The translations under genes and the position numbers were made by a program. A stretch of 39,759 nt of DNA, from the NCBI GenBank assembly GCA_900547945.1, contig URIT01000013.1, positions 1 to 39,759 of the forward strand, given 5' to 3'. Within the stretch, counting starts at the first letter, position 1. Every line of letters starts with the position of its first letter. The notes beneath the pieces were generated by a model. The model saw only the letters and a list, made by a program, of their open reading frames with translations, was not told the DNA's origin and did not search any database. Source of the DNA: an uncultured bacterium (GTDB lineage: Bacteria > Verrucomicrobiota > Kiritimatiellia > RFP12 > UBA1067). Positions 13,406 to 21,680 of this stretch are shown here, one piece after another.

Positions 13406-15298
13406 TTACGCGCCGGTCGAGTAGACGGCGGCCTTCAGCTCGCCCTCCGACGGGCCGTAGTCGAAGTAGCAGCGCATCTCGATCCCGAGCTGGTGGAAGT
13501 TGGCCTCCGCCGTCTCCACCACGGGCGTGGTGCGACCGTTCAGGAACGCCACGTCCACGAGCGGGAACGCGTCGTTGAACAGCCAGTACTTCGTGCCGGA
13601 CAGGAACGGCGAGGTGATCGCCTCCAGAAGCCCGCGCATCTCGTTCGCGGAAGGCGTCTTGCTGCTCCCGCCGTGGACGAGCTCGGACTGGTAGATGTTC
13701 CGCGCCGTGACGAAGTTCGACGGGCCGCAGAGGATGCGATTCGGGATCGCGCCGATGGGATCGCCGTTCGCGTCCTTGATCGCAAGGGCGAGTCCGTAGG
13801 CCGTGGCCAGCGTGGCGACGGAAAGGGCTCCGCTCGTGTTCGCGCCGTAGTCGCTCCCCGTGGTGGAAAGCGCGCCGAACACGTCCTTGTTGATCGTGCG
13901 TCCGGCCATCTGGCCAAAGCGCTCCGGGATCAGCGAGAGGACGCCGAGGTCGTCGTTGATGAGGTCTTCGCGGGTGATCCCCACGATGGACCCCTTCGTC
14001 GCGGCCTGGACGCTCCGCGCCTCGTCCGAGAGATCGACGTGCTGGAGTTCGCCGCCCTTGGCGAGCGACTTCAGGAGACCGCCCATCACCAGACGCACGC
14101 CCTTGACCGCCTTGAAGTCCACGACGGGGACGGCGCGGGAAATCTTGCGCCAGTCGTCGCCCACGGCTCCGAAGCCGGCGAGGACGAACTTGTGCGCGAC
14201 GTCCGCGAGGACGTTCGGGATGTTCACGTCGGAGAATGCGGCCTTGATCGCCTTCGTCATGCTCGCGTTGTCGCCCGGACGGTACGCGAACCCGAACGCG
14301 GCGAAGATGTCGCTGAGACGGGTAATCCCGAGGTCGTGCGCGGCGTCGAGGTCGACGCCCTTGCAGTGCGCCTCCAGATCCCTGTCCTTCATCGCGGCGC
14401 CCATGCACGCGGCGGCGACCACGGTCTTCGCGTCCTTCCGCGCGCTCGCATTGAGGTCGATGATCGCGGGAGCGCCCATGCGGGACGCCTCGATCTTCGC
14501 CTGTTCCGCTGCGGCCTTCTCCGCCCTGAGGCACTCCAGCTCCGCCTTCTCGGCGGTCCAGCCCTCCTTGACGGCCTTGGCCATGATGTCCTCGTGCCCC
14601 TTGCACGCGGCGATGAGGGAAGCGGCGCGCTCGCGCTCTGCGGTCTGTGCCGCCTCCACGGTTGCGGCGTCGGTCGGCTCTGCGGCCCCCGCCGGCTTCT
14701 TCTTGTCTTCAGGCATGATGCCCTCCTTGTGCGTTTGTGCGGCGGCCGCGATAGCCGTCTGCGTTGATCCGTCGGCCCCCAAGGGGACGATGGAAACTTC
14801 GTTCAGCGTTCCGGCGCGTACGATGTAGCACTCGCCCTTGACCTCCTCGCCGTTCAGCTTGTACGACTGCTTCGCGTCGATGAAGATGACGTCCTTCGCG
14901 GACACCCCCACGCTCGCCTGGAACTTGAAGCCGGCCTTCGCCAGCTCATGCACCTTCTTCGCGTCCTGCGACACGGGCATGAAGTCCGCGTCGATGGTGA
15001 GCGTCCTTCCGTCGTGCGACACCTTCGTTGCCTGTCCGCAGATCGAGTCGATCGAGTACGTCTTGTGCTGGCACAGGATCGGCACGGCGTTGTCGTCGCG
15101 CCACTTCAGGCCGGACAGCTCGATGCCGACCGGGTAGCCCCAGGCGACGTTCATCAGCCCGCCGTTGTACGCGGTGATCGTCATCTTCTTGTTGCCCTCC
15201 ACGGGCTTGCCATCGGCGTCCTTCTCGGCGACGAGCGAAACCACGCCCGTCGCGACGAGCGGCTTCTTCAGAAGTTCGGCTATCTTTTCATCCGGCAT
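13406..15298 (-). CDS. prohead protease-major capsid protein fusion
   Basis: 630 aa, two proteins in one chain. Residues 1-180 form a U35-type prohead serine protease: PILCQHKTYSID (His78), FKFQASVGVSA (Ser129) and GTLNEVSIVPLGAD (Glu167) are the expected catalytic region residues. Residues 195-275 are a charged Ala/Glu-rich helical segment like an internal scaffold. Residues 280-630 are an HK97-fold capsid protein of the Mu-like type (EDLINDDLGVLSLIPERFGQ). The protease presumably cuts itself and the scaffold away during maturation. Such fusions are known in some phages but uncommon. A TTGAC element precedes the gene. Confidence 0.88.
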   Translation of the reverse strand: MPDEKIAELLKKPLVATGVVSLVAEKDADGKPVEGNKKMTITAYNGGLMNVAWGYPVGIELSGLKWRDDNAVPILCQHKTYSIDSICGQATKVSHDGRTLTIDADFMPVSQDAKKVHELAKAGFKFQASVGVSAKDVIFIDAKQSYKLNGEEVKGECYIVRAGTLNEVSIVPLGADGSTQTAIAAAAQTHKEGIMPEDKKKPAGAAEPTDAATVEAAQTAERERAASLIAACKGHEDIMAKAVKEGWTAEKAELECLRAEKAAAEQAKIEASRMGAPAIIDLNASARKDAKTVVAAACMGAAMKDRDLEAHCKGVDLDAAHDLGITRLSDIFAAFGFAYRPGDNASMTKAIKAAFSDVNIPNVLADVAHKFVLAGFGAVGDDWRKISRAVPVVDFKAVKGVRLVMGGLLKSLAKGGELQHVDLSDEARSVQAATKGSIVGITREDLINDDLGVLSLIPERFGQMAGRTINKDVFGALSTTGSDYGANTSGALSVATLATAYGLALAIKDANGDPIGAIPNRILCGPSNFVTARNIYQSELVHGGSSKTPSANEMRGLLEAITSPFLSGTKYWLFNDAFPLVDVAFLNGRTTPVVETAEANFHQLGIEMRCYFDYGPSEGELKAAVYSTGA

Positions 15299-15314
15299 GT
15301 CAGTTCTCCTTCAC

Positions 15315-15332
15315 GTTTGGACATTCCGTCAA
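15315..15332 (-). repeat. stop-codon hairpin element, copy 4
   Basis: TTGACGGAATGTCCAAAC on the minus strand. The TGA is the portal gene's stop; a GAAGGAG ribosome site and the capsid-fusion start follow. Confidence 0.55.
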
Positions 15333-16873
15333 TTTCCCTTCGCCCGGTTGTTCGGGTTGAGGTTCTTCTGCGTGTCGTGCTGAAGCTGGTCTTCGGTCGG
15401 CGCGGACGGGACCGGCGCGGACTTCGCGAAGAAGGGACAGGGCGTGTCCTCGGGCAGTCCGTTCTTCGCGCACTCATCGCGCCACCACGACAGGATCTGC
15501 GCGCGCTCGGCCACCGCCTGGCGCACCTCCCGCTTCCAGTCCTTCCCGTCCTTCGCGTAAAGCGTCTCGTACGAAAGCGAGGCGTTCCCCAGCCGCGTGT
15601 TGTCGGCGCTCGCGTCCTTCATCACGTCCGCGCTGCGCCTCGCCATGAACAGCCATTCGACGTCCAGGAGCGCGTCCAGCGTCTTCTCGTCGATCCTCTG
15701 CTGAACCGCGTACTCCTCCAGCCACTTGGAGAAGATGCGGTCGAGCACCTTCGTCGCGAGGGTGGAGCGGATGGAGTCGATCTTGTCGCCGTACACGGTG
15801 TGGTCGATCTTCGCGGACGCGAAATTGTGCTGGCTCGAATCGCACATGGCGAGGTTGACCGGCATCGAGAGGCAACGCGCCATTTCCGCGATCAGCGCCC
15901 GCACGAAGTCGTTGTACTGGCTCGTCGGCTGCTGCGCCTGGAGCTGGTGTATCTTCCACCCCTCCGGCATGGTCACGAGCGCGCCGCGCTGCATCTGGAA
16001 GACGGTGTTCGGCTTGACCTCCATCGCGCACTTGCCGATGGACGCATCCTCGTCGTCGAAGCACTCCGGCACCTGGTCGGTCTCCAGCACGCCGCTGATG
16101 TTCGCCGCGTTGATCGCGGTCTGCGTCACCGACGAGCGGTAGGACTTCTGGTCTGCCGGAATCTCCAGCGCGGACACGAAGTCGCTCACCCCGCGCACCT
16201 GCTCGGGCCGCAGCACGTCGAAGTAGTGGATGACGTTCGCCGCCTTCGTCCACTCGCCCGCCCTGTACTTGATGTTCCTGATGGAGCGGTAGTCTCCCGG
16301 GTGGTACTTGAGTATGCGGTACTCCGTCGGGTGGCCGTAGGCGTCGAAGCGGATGCCGTCCGTCTCGTTCTCGCGGGTGATCGCCTCCGTCCACGACTCC
16401 ACGCGGTCGCACTCTATCGTGGCGAGGTTCAGCGTGACGTGGTTCTTCCTGTCCACGATGGACGGATCCGTGTAGAACACCGCGAACGCCTCTCCGTCCG
16501 TGGTCTTCGCCCGGACCATCGTGCGCAGCTTCTCCCACAGCCCCACCTTGAGCGCCCACGCATCGAAGTCGCGCACCAGCCTGTCGCGCACCTCCTCCGG
16601 CACGCCCCCGCGCGGGAAGGAAGCGGACACCCACGCCCCCACGACGTACGACGCATGCGTGTCGAGCATCCCCCATGCGTACGGGCAGTTGAACACCACG
16701 TACCGCGCCCGGTCCCTCACCGTGCGGCGCACCGTGGGCGAAAGCGCGGCGGTGATCGCCAGCGAATCCACGTTTCGGAAAAGGGAGTCCGTGTCGGGCG
16801 TGTGCCGGGCGTTGTCGAAGCGGGCGCTTATATGCGCCCCCTCGAACGATGTCCTCTGGTGTTTCTTCGCCAT
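15329..16873 (-). CDS. portal protein, lambda gpB type
   Basis: 514 aa, the usual length for lambda-type portals. Recognisable are the N-terminal SPTVRRTVRDRARYVVFNCP region, the WTKAANVIHYFDVLRPEQVR-G core with downstream VSDFVSAL, and the long helical C-terminal crown. The dodecameric portal forms the unique capsid vertex, DNA entry channel and terminase docking site. An AAAGGAG site precedes the ATG at 16873. The C-terminal 20 residues are Asn/Lys-rich. Confidence 0.88.
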   Translation of the reverse strand: MAKKHQRTSFEGAHISARFDNARHTPDTDSLFRNVDSLAITAALSPTVRRTVRDRARYVVFNCPYAWGMLDTHASYVVGAWVSASFPRGGVPEEVRDRLVRDFDAWALKVGLWEKLRTMVRAKTTDGEAFAVFYTDPSIVDRKNHVTLNLATIECDRVESWTEAITRENETDGIRFDAYGHPTEYRILKYHPGDYRSIRNIKYRAGEWTKAANVIHYFDVLRPEQVRGVSDFVSALEIPADQKSYRSSVTQTAINAANISGVLETDQVPECFDDEDASIGKCAMEVKPNTVFQMQRGALVTMPEGWKIHQLQAQQPTSQYNDFVRALIAEMARCLSMPVNLAMCDSSQHNFASAKIDHTVYGDKIDSIRSTLATKVLDRIFSKWLEEYAVQQRIDEKTLDALLDVEWLFMARRSADVMKDASADNTRLGNASLSYETLYAKDGKDWKREVRQAVAERAQILSWWRDECAKNGLPEDTPCPFFAKSAPVPSAPTEDQLQHDTQKNLNPNNRAKGN

Positions 16874-16888
16874 CTCGTCGGGCTCCTT

Positions 16889-17134
16889 TCAGCGGTCGCA
16901 CGTCCCCGGCGGCACAAGATGCGACACCATCCCCGCGAGAGGATGGCGGCGCCGTCCCGCCCTCGCGCGCTTGCGCAGGTACTGGTCAGCCGCGATCAGC
17001 TCCGTGAGCGGGCGGTTCGTCTGCGAGAGTCCGTCCACCGAGAACGAGGAAGGGTTCGCCGCGGCCTCAGCGAAGTCCGCGTCGCTCACCCCTGCCGTCG
17101 GCGCGTTCGCCGTGTCTGTCTTGTTCTGTGCCAT
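16889..17134 (-). CDS. gpW-like head-tail joining protein candidate
   Basis: 81 aa. The central SFSVDGLSQTNRPLTELIAA followed by DQYLRKR has the strand-turn-helix pattern of gpW-type head-completion proteins, which sit between terminase and portal genes just as here. The first 30 residues are disordered (Thr/Asn/Ala). The start at 17134 was chosen because the longer frame to 17254 begins inside the ACTG repeat. Confidence 0.5.
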   Translation of the reverse strand: MAQNKTDTANAPTAGVSDADFAEAAANPSSFSVDGLSQTNRPLTELIAADQYLRKRARAGRRRHPLAGMVSHLVPPGTCDR

Positions 17135-17244
17135 TGCGCGTACAATGATAGCGCACGTCAAGCGCAAAAACCACGCGCACGGTGCTATATGTAGCACTTT
17201 TGCATGGTTTTCGGCACCTCCCGCCCCTCCACGCACCCTCTCCA

Positions 17245-17263
17245 ACTGCGTCAAAGATACAGT
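17245..17263 (+). repeat. 19-bp ACTG near-palindrome, copy 3
   Basis: ACTGCGTCAAAGATACAGT. Left arm of a larger inverted pair with copy 4. Confidence 0.8.
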
Positions 17264-17279
17264 CGGAAGGGGTCGATCT

Positions 17280-17298
17280 ACTGTATCTTTGACGCAGT
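17280..17298 (-). repeat. 19-bp ACTG near-palindrome, copy 4
   Basis: Exact reverse complement of copy 3 (plus strand ACTGTATCTTTGACGCAGT), forming a 22-bp perfect stem with it. Confidence 0.8.
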
Positions 17299-17313
17299 TG
17301 GCGGTGTCGTTCT

Positions 17314-17332
17314 ACTGCGTCAATGATACAGT
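17314..17332 (+). repeat. 19-bp ACTG near-palindrome, copy 5
   Basis: ACTGCGTCAATGATACAGT. One central base differs (A to T). Confidence 0.75.
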
Positions 17333-17338
17333 AGAACC

Positions 17339-17530
17339 CTATCCCGCCTCGGTCGTGTAGTACTCGTGGCCGCAGTGCCGGCACCGCCTCGTCCGCCGTA
17401 TAACCGCGCCCATCTTCACCGTCCGCACCACGTACGAATGGCGGCATCCGCACTCCGCGCAGGGGATGCCATCGGCATGCTCGTCGATCCCGACGGCATC
17501 CTCGTATGTCCTTCGCCTGTTCCTACCCAT
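17339..17530 (-). CDS. NrdR-like zinc-ribbon protein
   Basis: 63 aa. A single zinc ribbon: CAECGC at about residues 23-28 and CRHCG at about 51-55, joined by MGAVIRRTRR, with EYYTTE after the second pair. The G-x-x-IRR-x-RRC-x-x-CG-x-x-x-TT-x-E pattern matches the N-terminal ribbon of the regulator NrdR, but the ATP-cone domain is absent. The start at 17530 (AGGAGG upstream) overlaps the terminase stop by 8 bases. A regulator of late genes or a packaging cofactor is possible; neither is shown by the sequence. Confidence 0.65.
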   Translation of the reverse strand: MGRNRRRTYEDAVGIDEHADGIPCAECGCRHSYVVRTVKMGAVIRRTRRCRHCGHEYYTTEAG

Positions 17531-19679
17531 CGTATGACCTCCTTCGGTTTCGCCTGTGCGCGTCGTGGCCTCCGCCACGGACTGCGTGCGGATGCACCTC
17601 CGCGTCGAGCGACAGCACCCCCTCGTACCCCGCTGCCGCGTACGCCATCGCGTGGGTGTCCAGCTTGTCGTGCTTTCCTGGCCGCGTGTTCCACTTGTAT
17701 GCGTACACGGTCGCCGCCCCCGACCGCGTCTCCAGCACGCCCTTCGCCTCCAGCACTTCCCGGCACATCTGGTCGGCGTAGTCTCGGTGCGAGCCCTCGT
17801 ATATGGTCGCGCTCCCCGGCTGGCCCACGGGGGTGATCCACGAGGTCTGCCCCGCCTCCTTGTAGAAGTCCGCGTCGAAGCAGTACCACCTGCCGCTCTC
17901 GCGGGTGAAGCACATGTACACCCTCGCCCGCACCCGCCCGAACTGCGTCTTCGTGAGCGGGTTGTACGTCTTTCCGGCGCGGCCTATCATCGCGCGCCCC
18001 AGCCGTCCCTCCTTCCGCGCCTCGCGGCAGAACGAGGTCACGGTCTCGAACTGCTCGCCGCCGGCGTCGATGTACCACTGGTCGATCCGCCACGGCTGCA
18101 TCGCCACCCACGCCGAGAAGTTCTCGAGCGACTTCTTCACGGCGGCCTGCCGCTGCATCTGGTTCGTGTTCTTGGTGGAGACGGGAAGCGGCGCCCCGCA
18201 CCACACGCCCTCGGCCAGGACGTGGCAGGTGTGCGCCCTCGTGAACGCGGCCACCTCGTAGGTCAGGCCGTACGAGTAGTTGATGTCCGTTGTCAGCACG
18301 GTCAGCACGGTGTCGTCCGGCGACTCGTTCTGCTTCAGGTTGCAGGCGTGCGACATGACGCACTTCGGCGTCAGCTCGTACAGGCTCACGTCGCGGTCGA
18401 CCGGCTCATTCTGGTACTCAGAGAAGAACGCCTCGCGCCCCTTCGTGAAGTAGTCCACCATCGCGCTGAAAAGGGCGTCCGGGTCTCCCTTCGACCTGTC
18501 GAAGCGGTACTTCCACGAGACGGCGAAGCCGTCCGTCATCGCCTTCCTGTTCCGCCGGTAGAACGCGATCGACTCGTCGCGCGTCCCCTCGTCGCAGTAA
18601 AGGTCGAACCACTTCTCCCAGAGCGTCCGCGCCAGGCTGTCCGTCTTGTCGAAGTCCACGGGCCACGAGGTCACGCGCGGGATCCGCACGAACACACTGT
18701 CCCGTCGCTTGCCCAGGCTCTCGCCCACGTCGTCTGGCGCGTAGATGGTACAGGCCACCATCATGGATATGCGGGTGTCCGGCCCGGCGAGGCACAGCCA
18801 CTGCGTGTCGATCTTGTGAAGCGTCTCCTGCACGAACACGGGATCCGCCGCGCGGTCCACGTCCTGCGGGTCGTCGAGCAGCAGCTTGTCGGGACGGAGG
18901 GACATTCCGCCCACCGTCGTGATGTTCAGCCCCTTGATGTCACCCTGGAGCGATCCCGCGGCCATCGCGCCCCGCCCGTCGGGGAACACGATCTGCATCC
19001 TCGTGGACTTTATCGCCGCACCCGTCGGCTGGTCCTCACCGTGCCAGTGCAGGCGCGGCAGACGGTTCCCGTGGGTTGACTCCGCGAACGGAGCGCAGAA
19101 CTCCGGGTAGTCGGCCACAAGCCGCTCGGACGTGAGCGCGAGACACCACGTAGAGAACGCCTCCGACGCCGCGCGGTTCTGCCACCCACCCACGACCACG
19201 AACTTCGCCCGCTCCGTGAAGATGAGGTAGATCGACAGGTAGCGCAGGATATTCGTCTTGCCCTCGCCGCGCGGAGCGGCCACGACCATGTTCTTCCCGG
19301 TCGCGTCCGTCTTCAGCACCGAGTCGATGATCGCCCGGTGCCCATCCGAGAAGGGCAGGGTGAAGATGTTCGGGAAGTACCATTTCAGCCACTTCTCGGG
19401 GTTCTTCTCCAGCCGTTTCCGCCTCGCCATATCCTCGGGCTCGCGCCTCTCGATGGCGTTCTTCTTCGCCCGAAGCTGGCTCATTCTCTCGGCGCCGGTC
19501 TTCGCCTCGCCCTTGCTGGCCTTCCGCTTCGCCTCCTTCAGCTTCCACACTCCACGCCCAGCGGCCACGGCCCGAACCTCATCCGGCAAAAGGTCGCGCT
19601 TCAGCAGCCCACGGATCTCGACCTTCGACAATCCCTGCGCCGCCAGCGCCTCGACCTTCGCTGTCTCCGCGACCGCCAT
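17523..19679 (-). CDS. large terminase subunit
   Basis: 718 aa. Residues 1-60 resemble a helix-turn-helix/small-terminase-like segment (ALAAQGLSKVEIRGLLKRDL). The packaging ATPase follows: Walker A APRGEGKT at 135-142 and Walker B LLLDDPQD at 266-273. The C-terminal half should be the nuclease that cuts concatemers (conserved-looking YIDAGGEQF). It drives DNA into the prohead through the portal. No separate small terminase gene is seen, so the N-terminal extension may supply DNA recognition; this is inference. Confidence 0.88.
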   Translation of the reverse strand: MAVAETAKVEALAAQGLSKVEIRGLLKRDLLPDEVRAVAAGRGVWKLKEAKRKASKGEAKTGAERMSQLRAKKNAIERREPEDMARRKRLEKNPEKWLKWYFPNIFTLPFSDGHRAIIDSVLKTDATGKNMVVAAPRGEGKTNILRYLSIYLIFTERAKFVVVGGWQNRAASEAFSTWCLALTSERLVADYPEFCAPFAESTHGNRLPRLHWHGEDQPTGAAIKSTRMQIVFPDGRGAMAAGSLQGDIKGLNITTVGGMSLRPDKLLLDDPQDVDRAADPVFVQETLHKIDTQWLCLAGPDTRISMMVACTIYAPDDVGESLGKRRDSVFVRIPRVTSWPVDFDKTDSLARTLWEKWFDLYCDEGTRDESIAFYRRNRKAMTDGFAVSWKYRFDRSKGDPDALFSAMVDYFTKGREAFFSEYQNEPVDRDVSLYELTPKCVMSHACNLKQNESPDDTVLTVLTTDINYSYGLTYEVAAFTRAHTCHVLAEGVWCGAPLPVSTKNTNQMQRQAAVKKSLENFSAWVAMQPWRIDQWYIDAGGEQFETVTSFCREARKEGRLGRAMIGRAGKTYNPLTKTQFGRVRARVYMCFTRESGRWYCFDADFYKEAGQTSWITPVGQPGSATIYEGSHRDYADQMCREVLEAKGVLETRSGAATVYAYKWNTRPGKHDKLDTHAMAYAAAGYEGVLSLDAEVHPHAVRGGGHDAHRRNRRRSYDG

Positions 19680-19685
19680 CCTGCG

Positions 19686-20570
19686 CTATCTCCCGCCACG
19701 GCCCTTGCGCCACCTCGCGCTGATGATCTTCGCCGCGCAGTTCTCCCACTTCACGTGGTGGTGGATCCGCCAGTGCTGCGCGGTGTCCTTCTTGCCTCCG
19801 TGCAGCATGGAGATGCGGACGCACGACGGAGCGGCAATGACGGAATAGAAACTCTTGAGGTACGTGCCGCCGTCGAGATACGTCCCGGTCATGCCCCCCG
19901 CGTTGGTCTGCGTCACCATCTGCACGATCATCACGGACGTCAGCGTGAGGACGAGACGCCCCCGCAGCCCGGCCAGCGAGTACATGCTCACGTCCTCGTT
20001 TATCGAACCCTGGAACCTCACCGGCCTGTCCGTCCGGCAGAAGAACGTGTTCATGGCCTTGCGCAGGACGGGATGCGTCGCGGCGGTCGAACAGATCCCT
20101 CCCACGAAGTCGCCGGCCTGCGCCATCGCCACCGTGTCGGCGTTCGTCGCGATCAGGAACTCGACCATCGCGGAGAACACGGAGTCGAGGTCGTCCATGT
20201 CCCTCCAGTCCAGCTTCTCGCCGTTCCGCCACCTGAAGCAGAACTGCTTGTAGTCGTCGTCCAGCTCCAGGAAGTACTTGACCCCAACCTTCCGCGCGAG
20301 GTCGAAGCAAGCGTTCCTCGCGTACAGGATGACGCCCATCCGGTGCGCGTTGTCCATCGGGTCGCACCTCCGCCACGCATCCTCCTTGTCGAACACCAGC
20401 ACGTTCTCGGCCCCGAAGTTCTCGCGGTAGCGGTCGGCCTGCTCGTCCTGGTCGTCCACCACGAAGAAGGTCTTGCCGGTGTACCCCTGCCGCTTCAGCG
20501 TCCGCGCGGTTATCACGTTGTCGGCGCGTCCGTGCGTGAGGATGAACACGCAGAAGTCACTCCGCATCAT
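19686..20570 (-). CDS. TET-associated-type glycosyltransferase
   Basis: 294 aa. The N-terminus (FCVFILTHGRADNVITARTL) starts a GT-A fold; VVDDQDEQADRY and YARNACFDLA follow, and FLELDDDY at residues 100-107 supplies the DDD metal/nucleotide-sugar motif. A later INEDVSMY may complete the active site. This pattern matches phage glycosyltransferases first described beside TET/JBP genes and thought to glycosylate modified DNA bases. No TET/JBP oxygenase is visible in the window. The gene overlaps a ParB-like gene by 14 bases, a pairing known from predicted base-modification loci. Confidence 0.7.
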   Translation of the reverse strand: MMRSDFCVFILTHGRADNVITARTLKRQGYTGKTFFVVDDQDEQADRYRENFGAENVLVFDKEDAWRRCDPMDNAHRMGVILYARNACFDLARKVGVKYFLELDDDYKQFCFRWRNGEKLDWRDMDDLDSVFSAMVEFLIATNADTVAMAQAGDFVGGICSTAATHPVLRKAMNTFFCRTDRPVRFQGSINEDVSMYSLAGLRGRLVLTLTSVMIVQMVTQTNAGGMTGTYLDGGTYLKSFYSVIAAPSCVRISMLHGGKKDTAQHWRIHHHVKWENCAAKIISARWRKGRGGR

Positions 20571-21408
20571 CGCCGCCCTCGCTTTCGTCGCCTCCCCGCA
20601 GGGCCGCCATCCTCTCGGACACGACCACGAACCCGTTCCGTATCGCGTCCTCGAAGTCGATGATCACGAGCGCGGACTTCTCCATAAGCCGCTGCACCTT
20701 CGCGTCGGCGTGTGCGTAGTACTCGGCTATGTTTCGGAAGTTGAACACCACATGCCGCATCGCCGCGACCTTCAGGAACGCCTTGACCTTCTTCGGCACG
20801 TCGGCCTCGTCTATCTCCTTGGCCAGCGCGTCCGCCTTCTCCGTGTCGTACAGGTCATCCAGCTCCGGGTTGTCTCCCGTGATGTTGTACTGCGGCGCCT
20901 CGATCTTCGACGAGTACTCGAACTCGCTCTCCGCGCCCTTGGCCGCAAACTCCGCGATCAGCTCGTCGAACCCTCCCCCGAGCGCCTTCAGCTCGTCCGC
21001 GCTGTACTGCGCCAGCAGCTTGTCGACGTCCCAGTCCCCGCGCTGCAAGTTGTCCTGAAGGATGAACTCGCGCACCTCCTCGGGCGTGTAGTCGGAAAGC
21101 CGCCTCACGTAGTCGGCTGGCACCACCTTGACGCCGTTCCGCACAAGGGCCCGGAACCTCTTGTTGCCGCACTTTATCGTGCCGTCCTCCTCGACCAGAA
21201 GGGGACGCGTCCGCAGGAATCCGTGAATCCGACGCATCGAATCGCGCAGCTTCCCGAACTCCTCCTCCGTCACCGTCTGCGGGTTGTCCGGGTTCTCGCG
21301 CAGGGCGGACAATTCCACCCGCTCCTCGCCCTCGGCAACGGCGACGCCCCCGTTCTCGTCGGCATCCACCGCCGGCAGAGCCGACACCTCAGTCTTTCGC
21401 TTCCGCAT
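20557..21408 (-). CDS. ParB-like nuclease-domain protein (with glycosyltransferase)
   Basis: 283 aa. ParB/Srx-fold N-terminus: LSALRENPDNPQTVTEEEF, RPLLVEEDGTIKCGNKRFRA at about 67-86, then a helical middle and a C-terminal segment with AAMRHVVFNFRNIAEYYAHA and LVIIDFEDAIRNGFV. This type of ParB-like protein in phages often accompanies glycosyltransferases or methylases acting on DNA. A DNA-binding or nicking role targeting the partner enzyme is inferred. The AAGGAGG site before 21408 is strong. Confidence 0.72.
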   Translation of the reverse strand: MRKRKTEVSALPAVDADENGGVAVAEGEERVELSALRENPDNPQTVTEEEFGKLRDSMRRIHGFLRTRPLLVEEDGTIKCGNKRFRALVRNGVKVVPADYVRRLSDYTPEEVREFILQDNLQRGDWDVDKLLAQYSADELKALGGGFDELIAEFAAKGAESEFEYSSKIEAPQYNITGDNPELDDLYDTEKADALAKEIDEADVPKKVKAFLKVAAMRHVVFNFRNIAEYYAHADAKVQRLMEKSALVIIDFEDAIRNGFVVVSERMAALRGGDESEGGDDAE

Positions 21409-21680
21409 TTCCGCCTCCTTGGGTTTTCAGAAAAAAATTCGTCACTACATTTTCTCGGGGTACCTCGCGCCTTGGGCATAAGCCGGTGTGCGCCCCCTCC
21501 GGGAGTACCTACCCCACGGGCCGCCATCGCGCGGATGGCCCGAAATCCGCCGTCTGGGCGCTTCCCTTTGAATGCGAATCCACACACGGGGAAAACTCGC
21601 GGACGCGTCCTGGACGGCCCTGCGCGGCTCTGGCGCGTCAAAAAACTTGACAGCCCCGGCGCGGCCATATATCATACGCA
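21409..21680. other. non-coding gap
   Basis: 272 bases between the ParB-like gene and the 181-aa gene. No real gene is supported; the open minus frame across it continues out of frame into the ParB-like gene. An A/T-rich patch lies just ahead of the ParB-like start (about 21430-21450), and a sigma70-like promoter reading rightward lies at 21647-21675. The gap separates the replication module from the modification/packaging module, so a late promoter may be here, but no clear leftward one is seen. Confidence 0.5.
21647..21675 (+). promoter_or_regulatory. sigma70-like promoter, rightward (antisense)
   Basis: TTGACA (21647-21652), 17-base spacer, TATCAT (21670-21675). It points away from the surrounding leftward genes and would make an RNA antisense to the 181-aa gene. 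Whether it is active is unknown. Confidence 0.4.

Larger units (their letters stand above)
17135..17338. other. non-coding gap with hairpins and three ACTG repeats
   Basis: No gene is supported here. The gap holds a short palindrome (GTGCTATATGTAGCAC, 17182-17197) and three copies of the 19-bp repeat. Two of these are inverted, giving a perfect 22-bp stem (17242-17263 with 17280-17301, 16-base loop); the third copy (17314-17332) differs at one central base. It sits between the zinc-ribbon gene and the gpW-like gene, inside the packaging module. Confidence 0.7.

Noticed and set aside
14948..17194. 748-codon plus-strand open frame
   Set aside because: It lies opposite the portal and capsid genes, is Arg/His/Val-rich and has no domain; a shadow of GC-rich coding on the other strand.
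17556..19079. 507-codon plus-strand open frame
   Set aside because: Antisense to terminase, with arginine-valine-rich low-information content.
21270..21668. 132-codon minus frame over the 21.4-21.68 kb gap
   Set aside because: It enters the ParB-like gene in the wrong frame without stopping there, and its sequence is proline/arginine-rich.
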